Source: an uncultured Oscillospiraceae bacterium (GTDB lineage: Bacteria; Bacillota; Clostridia; Oscillospirales; Oscillospiraceae). From it: 39,241 nucleotides of DNA. The notes under the pieces were generated by a model. That model did not search any database, was not told the DNA's origin, and was given only the letters and a program-made list of their open reading frames with translations. The position numbers and the translations under genes are program-made. Shown piece after piece: positions 35,863 through 39,241 of the stretch (positions are counted from its first letter, which is position 1; every line of letters starts with the position of its first letter). The stretch lies in assembly GCA_944383165.1 (NCBI GenBank), contig CALWON010000014.1, positions 1 to 39,241 on the forward strand, written 5' to 3'.

Positions 35863-37104
35863 ATGGATGCAGAATTTCACCGTCTGAACCGTCAACGACT
35901 TTACGAAAGTCTCCCTGCCAATACTGTACTGCTTCTGTTTTCTGGGCACTCCATTCGGAAAACCGCCGATGAGAACTACCCATTCTATGCAGACCGCAAT
36001 TTTTTGTATTTAACCGGTATTGATCGGGAAGATTTCGTTTTGCTGGCTGTGAAGGAGGCCGACCTGGTGCAGGAAACACTGTTTATCCTGCCACCTGATG
36101 CTTTAGCGGAACGTTGGAACGGTGTGCGTATGAAGGAAGCGGAAGCAAAGACCTGCTCTGGCATTGAAACCATTGCATACCTTCCTCAATTTGAGACCAC
36201 CCTGCACAACCTGTTGAAAACGGGTCGTTATCTCCATGTAGCCTTGGATCTGTACAAAAATGCTCCAGAGGACAGGAACAGCGAAGGGGTGCGTATGGCA
36301 CACAAGTTACAGCAAGAACACCCTGCCATTCAGCTTGTAAATGTGTCCCGTCAACTGAGAAAGCAGCGTACCATCAAACAGCCATGTGAAATTGAAGCCA
36401 TTCGGCAGGCTGTAACCATCACACGGGACGGTATCCTCGCCATGATGCGTGCTTCCCGTCCTGGCATGTATGAGTATCAGTACAAGGCAGAATTTGACTA
36501 CGCCCTTGCCCAGCGTGGCTGCCTCTCCCCTGCCTTCCCCAGTATTGTTTCTGCTGGAAACAACAATTTCTGTATTCATTACTATGATTACACTGGGCAG
36601 GCAAAAGACGGGGATATGATTCTCAACGATGTAGGTGCCCAATACGACCATCTCTTCAATGATGTCTCCCGTGGCTGGCCATGCAATGGAGTCTTTTCTG
36701 AAAAACAGAGGCTGCTGTACACCTGCGCTTACCGCACCTCTGAGCATATGTTTTCCATTATCCGTCCCGGTATGAAAATGGCAGATGTAGACCGTCTTGC
36801 CCGTGAATATAACTTTGAACAGCTCAAAGCCATTGGTCTGTGTGAACGCTATGAGGATGTGGGCAAGTATATCTGGCATGGTGGTGCCCACCATGTTGGA
36901 TGGGATACCCATGATATGGTAGAGGCAGACATCATCCAGCCTGGTATGGTGTTCTGTGTGGATATTGGCATCTATTGTGAGGAATGGGGTATCGGTTTCC
37001 GTCTGGAAGATAACTGTCTGGTGACAGAAGATGGCTGTGAAAATCTGACAGCCTCCATTCCCAGAACCATTGAGGACATTGAAGCCTTCATGGCTGGGAG
37101 GTAA
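35863..37104 (+). CDS. Xaa-Pro aminopeptidase, family M24B (AMP_N domain)
   Basis: A 413-residue creatinase-fold metallopeptidase that should remove an N-terminal residue before proline. An aminopeptidase P N-terminal domain (about 1-135, with FYADRNFLYLTG) precedes the M24 catalytic domain. By alignment to E. coli PepP motifs the metal ligands are Asp256 (NDVGAQY), Asp267 (NDVSRGW), His343 (AHHVGWDTHD), position 367 and Glu382 (RLEDN). Position 367 is Asp (CVDIGIY) where PepP has Glu in its EPG motif, which may be a clade trait. I chose the ATG at 35863, ten bases after GAGGAG; the extension to 35842 contains that site. No signal peptide, so cytoplasmic. The second peptidase gene follows after two bases. 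Confidence 0.9.
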   Translation: MDAEFHRLNRQRLYESLPANTVLLLFSGHSIRKTADENYPFYADRNFLYLTGIDREDFVLLAVKEADLVQETLFILPPDALAERWNGVRMKEAEAKTCSGIETIAYLPQFETTLHNLLKTGRYLHVALDLYKNAPEDRNSEGVRMAHKLQQEHPAIQLVNVSRQLRKQRTIKQPCEIEAIRQAVTITRDGILAMMRASRPGMYEYQYKAEFDYALAQRGCLSPAFPSIVSAGNNNFCIHYYDYTGQAKDGDMILNDVGAQYDHLFNDVSRGWPCNGVFSEKQRLLYTCAYRTSEHMFSIIRPGMKMADVDRLAREYNFEQLKAIGLCERYEDVGKYIWHGGAHHVGWDTHDMVEADIIQPGMVFCVDIGIYCEEWGIGFRLEDNCLVTEDGCENLTASIPRTIEDIEAFMAGR

Positions 37105-37106
37105 CA

Positions 37107-38168
37107 ATGGAACAGCTTTTCACCTATCTGGAGCAACAACATCTAGGGGGCATGTTCATTAGCCGCCCTGTGAATGTGAAGTATGTCAGCCACTACACTG
37201 GTGAGGATTCCTGGCTCTTTGTTACACCATATGAGAAGTTTTTTATCACAGACCCACGGTACACAGAGCAGGTATCCTATGAATGCCCCGACTACACCAT
37301 TCTCAACTGGCGGGATGACTATGGCTCCCTTGCTGGTGCGGTATCGTTTGCAGCCAAAAAGCATGGAATCAAAGCCATTGGGTATGAGGCTTCCCATCTG
37401 ACTGTGGAACAGTTCCACGGTTTCCAAGAAAAATTGGAAGTGGAACTTGTGCCTGCGGATGGAATCATTGAACAGTTCCGTTCTGTCAAACGACCAGAAG
37501 AAATTCACTGTTTGACTATTGCCTGTGATATTGCATCCCGTGCCTTTGAGCGTATTTTAAAAGAAATTCGTGTGGGGGTTACGGAAAAGGAACTGGCTGC
37601 CAAGCTCAGTCTTTTTATGGTGCAGGAGGGGGCAGATACACAGCCCTACGGCAATATTCTCATTTCTGGTGCACGCACCTCCCTGTTGCACGGTATCCCC
37701 TCCCAAAAAGCCATTGAATACGGGGACCTGGTTCTGATGGACTATGGCTGTCAGTATCATGGTTATCTGTCTGACATGACCCGAACCGTTGTGGTTGGGC
37801 GTGCTACAGAGAAACAGCGTGAAGTGTATGCACTGGAACAGCAGATGGTGGCAGATGTGGAGGCATTTTTGAAAGATGGCGTCTCTGCCCGTGATGCCTA
37901 TGAGGTATCCACAAAGGCCATCCGCGATACCAGCTATTTTCCCTACCATTACACTGGTATCGGTCATGGTGTGGGTATGTTTGTCCACGAACTTCCTTTC
38001 ATGAGTCCCAGATCCAATGATATCATTCATGCTGGGAATGTAATGACGGTAGAACCAGGCATTTATATCCCTGGTTGGGGTGGGATTCGCATTGAAGACC
38101 AGATTCTCATTACCGAAACGGGACATAAAAACCTGATAAGTGCTACAAAAGACCTGATTGAACTTTAA
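37107..38168 (+). CDS. pepQ: Xaa-Pro dipeptidase/aminopeptidase, family M24B
   Basis: A 353-residue cytoplasmic proline peptidase. A creatinase-like N-terminal domain (about 1-125) is followed by the M24 domain with all five canonical ligands: Asp212 (LMDYG), Asp223 (SDMTRT), His287 (GIGHGVGMFVHE), Glu316 (TVEPGIYIPG) and Glu330 (RIEDQ). The length and motifs fit the YqhT/PepQ type; dipeptidase or aminopeptidase specificity cannot be decided from sequence. The ATG has GGGAGG five bases upstream, inside the end of the previous gene, and a 16-base gap leads to the peptide-binding lipoprotein gene. Confidence 0.93.
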   Translation: MEQLFTYLEQQHLGGMFISRPVNVKYVSHYTGEDSWLFVTPYEKFFITDPRYTEQVSYECPDYTILNWRDDYGSLAGAVSFAAKKHGIKAIGYEASHLTVEQFHGFQEKLEVELVPADGIIEQFRSVKRPEEIHCLTIACDIASRAFERILKEIRVGVTEKELAAKLSLFMVQEGADTQPYGNILISGARTSLLHGIPSQKAIEYGDLVLMDYGCQYHGYLSDMTRTVVVGRATEKQREVYALEQQMVADVEAFLKDGVSARDAYEVSTKAIRDTSYFPYHYTGIGHGVGMFVHELPFMSPRSNDIIHAGNVMTVEPGIYIPGWGGIRIEDQILITETGHKNLISATKDLIEL

Positions 38169-38184
38169 TCAAGGAGGAGAAGAA

Positions 38185-39241
38185 ATGAAACACAAGAGAT
38201 TCATGGCACTGGGTCTGGCGACCCTTCTATCCCTGAGTGTGGTAGGGTGCTCCACCCCCAACACCACTGTGGAGGACAGCGGAAACACTTCTGCATCCAC
38301 CAGCGGCAGCACTGCACAGACTGTATCTGGCGAAAAGATCTTCCGTTACTCCAATAAGGCTGACATTGCAACCATTGACCCCAATAAAATCAATGCTGTT
38401 CCTGATGCAACCATTGGTTATCATGTTTATGATGGTCTTTACCGCAATGTTCAGGGCAATTTGCAGCCCGCCGTCGCTGAAAGTCATACTGTCAGCGAAG
38501 ATGGACTGGTATACACATTTACGCTGCGTCAGGATGCCAAGTGGAGTGACGGGGAGCCTGTCAAAGCTCAGGACTTTGAGTATGGTATGAAGCGGCTTTG
38601 TGACCCTGCTGCTGCCTGCTCCATGAGCTATCTGGGCGTTGTATTCAAAAATGGTGCTGCTGTCACCGCAGGTGAAGTACCTGTAGACGAGCTGGGTGTC
38701 AAAGCCATTGATGACTACACACTGGAAATTACGTTAGAGTACCCCGCTGATTACTTCCTGAGTATGCTGAGTATGAGCCAGTTTATGCCTGTGCGTCAGG
38801 ATATTGTAGAGCAGTTCGGTGGCGAATTTGGCGGCGGTGCAGACAAGCAGGTATACAATGGTCCCTTTGTGGTCACCCAGTTTGGCGAAGGTCGTCTGGT
38901 TATGGAAAAGAATCCCAACTACTACGATGCAGACAGCATCAAATTGGATGGGGTTGAGGTGCTGACAGTTGCGGATGGCACCACTGCTGTGTCTATGTTC
39001 AATGCTGGCGATCTGGATTTGGCAGAGGTACCCTCTGATTTGGCTCCTCAGTATGAGGGTCAAACCCTCTCCTACTACGATGGTTCCAACGACTATGCTG
39101 CACTCAACCACAACAACGAATATCTTGCCAACAAAAACTTCCGTCTGGCTCTGAACTACGCCATCAACCGTGAGGAATACAATCTATTGTCCCACAATGG
39201 TCTGTATGCTGAAAACCTGCGCTATGTCCTGCCTCAGGTCC
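38185..39241 (+). CDS. Peptide ABC transporter substrate-binding lipoprotein, OppA type (5' part)
   Basis: The gene runs off the end of the window after 352 codons. It begins with an ATG behind AAGGAGGAG and a signal peptide that ends in a lipobox VVGC with lipidated Cys22, then a Ser/Thr-rich linker (about 23-50). The SBP_bac_5 fold follows: IATIDPNKINAVPDATIGYHVYDGLYR, the VAESHTVSEDGLVYTFTLR signature, KWSDGEPVKAQDFEYGMKR, and YNGPFVVTQF. OppA-like proteins capture peptides outside the cell. Together with the two proline peptidases just upstream this points to peptide uptake and breakdown, and the permease and ATPase genes may lie beyond the window. Confidence 0.93.
   Translation, partial: MKHKRFMALGLATLLSLSVVGCSTPNTTVEDSGNTSASTSGSTAQTVSGEKIFRYSNKADIATIDPNKINAVPDATIGYHVYDGLYRNVQGNLQPAVAESHTVSEDGLVYTFTLRQDAKWSDGEPVKAQDFEYGMKRLCDPAAACSMSYLGVVFKNGAAVTAGEVPVDELGVKAIDDYTLEITLEYPADYFLSMLSMSQFMPVRQDIVEQFGGEFGGGADKQVYNGPFVVTQFGEGRLVMEKNPNYYDADSIKLDGVEVLTVADGTTAVSMFNAGDLDLAEVPSDLAPQYEGQTLSYYDGSNDYAALNHNNEYLANKNFRLALNYAINREEYNLLSHNGLYAENLRYVLPQV

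Noticed and set aside
1..39241. tRNA or rRNA genes, CRISPR arrays, insertion sequences, integrases, toxin-antitoxin or restriction genes
   Set aside because: I looked for their typical motifs and proteins on both strands and found none; the window is almost fully accounted for by chromosomal genes.

Overview
The window looks like chromosome from a low-to-mid GC Gram-positive anaerobe of the class Clostridia, probably an Oscillospiraceae/Ruminococcaceae-type gut bacterium. This is an inference from gene content: RecD2, IreB, a Pst/PhoB-PhoR cluster, S-layer-homology (SLH) domains, CsaB, DUF4330 and DUF4358 proteins. AGGAGG-type ribosome binding sites and consensus sigma-A promoters agree. I see no mobile element, phage, CRISPR array, tRNA or rRNA. 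Almost everything is recognisable core or envelope biology.

Layout. 1-623 (+): 3' end of a family II inorganic pyrophosphatase with a strong terminator. 759-2999 (-): a dCache chemoreceptor with its own promoter. 3118-11572 (-): a DNA-repair operon in the order uvrB, Cys-tRNA(Pro) deacylase, uvrA, small multidrug-export-like membrane protein, small membrane protein, recD2. 11744-12907 (-): an MFS transporter with its own promoter and terminator. 13077-20385 (-): a full phosphate operon, pstS-pstC-pstA-pstB-phoU-phoB-phoR plus a DUF4358 lipoprotein, headed by TTTACA-like direct repeats that resemble PhoP/PhoB boxes. 20606-21799: a DUF378 protein (-), then IreB and a DUF523/TudS-like protein (+). 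21758-24895 (-): a dipeptidase and the RNA-binding protein Tex.

24967-32341 (-) is an envelope-polymer operon: MurJ-type flippase, Wzy-type ligase/polymerase, a GT4 glycosyltransferase, two DUF4330 membrane-anchored proteins, and one polypeptide joining a GT4 glycosyltransferase to a CsaB pyruvyl transferase. Facing away from it, from a shared 240-bp promoter region, is a 949-residue secreted protein (32583-35432) with a phosphodiester-glycosidase (NAGPA) domain, three SLH domains, a Big_2-like domain and an SH3b domain. CsaB-type pyruvylation of wall polysaccharide is the known ligand chemistry for SLH domains. The locus therefore reads as a unit that builds, pyruvylates and exports a wall polymer, and also makes a protein that docks on it. 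This is the most interesting part of the window.

After a 430-bp AT-rich gap with a near-consensus promoter, 35863-39241 (+) holds two M24 Xaa-Pro peptidases and the start of an OppA-like peptide-binding lipoprotein, which looks like a peptide uptake and proline-peptide degradation operon that continues past the window.
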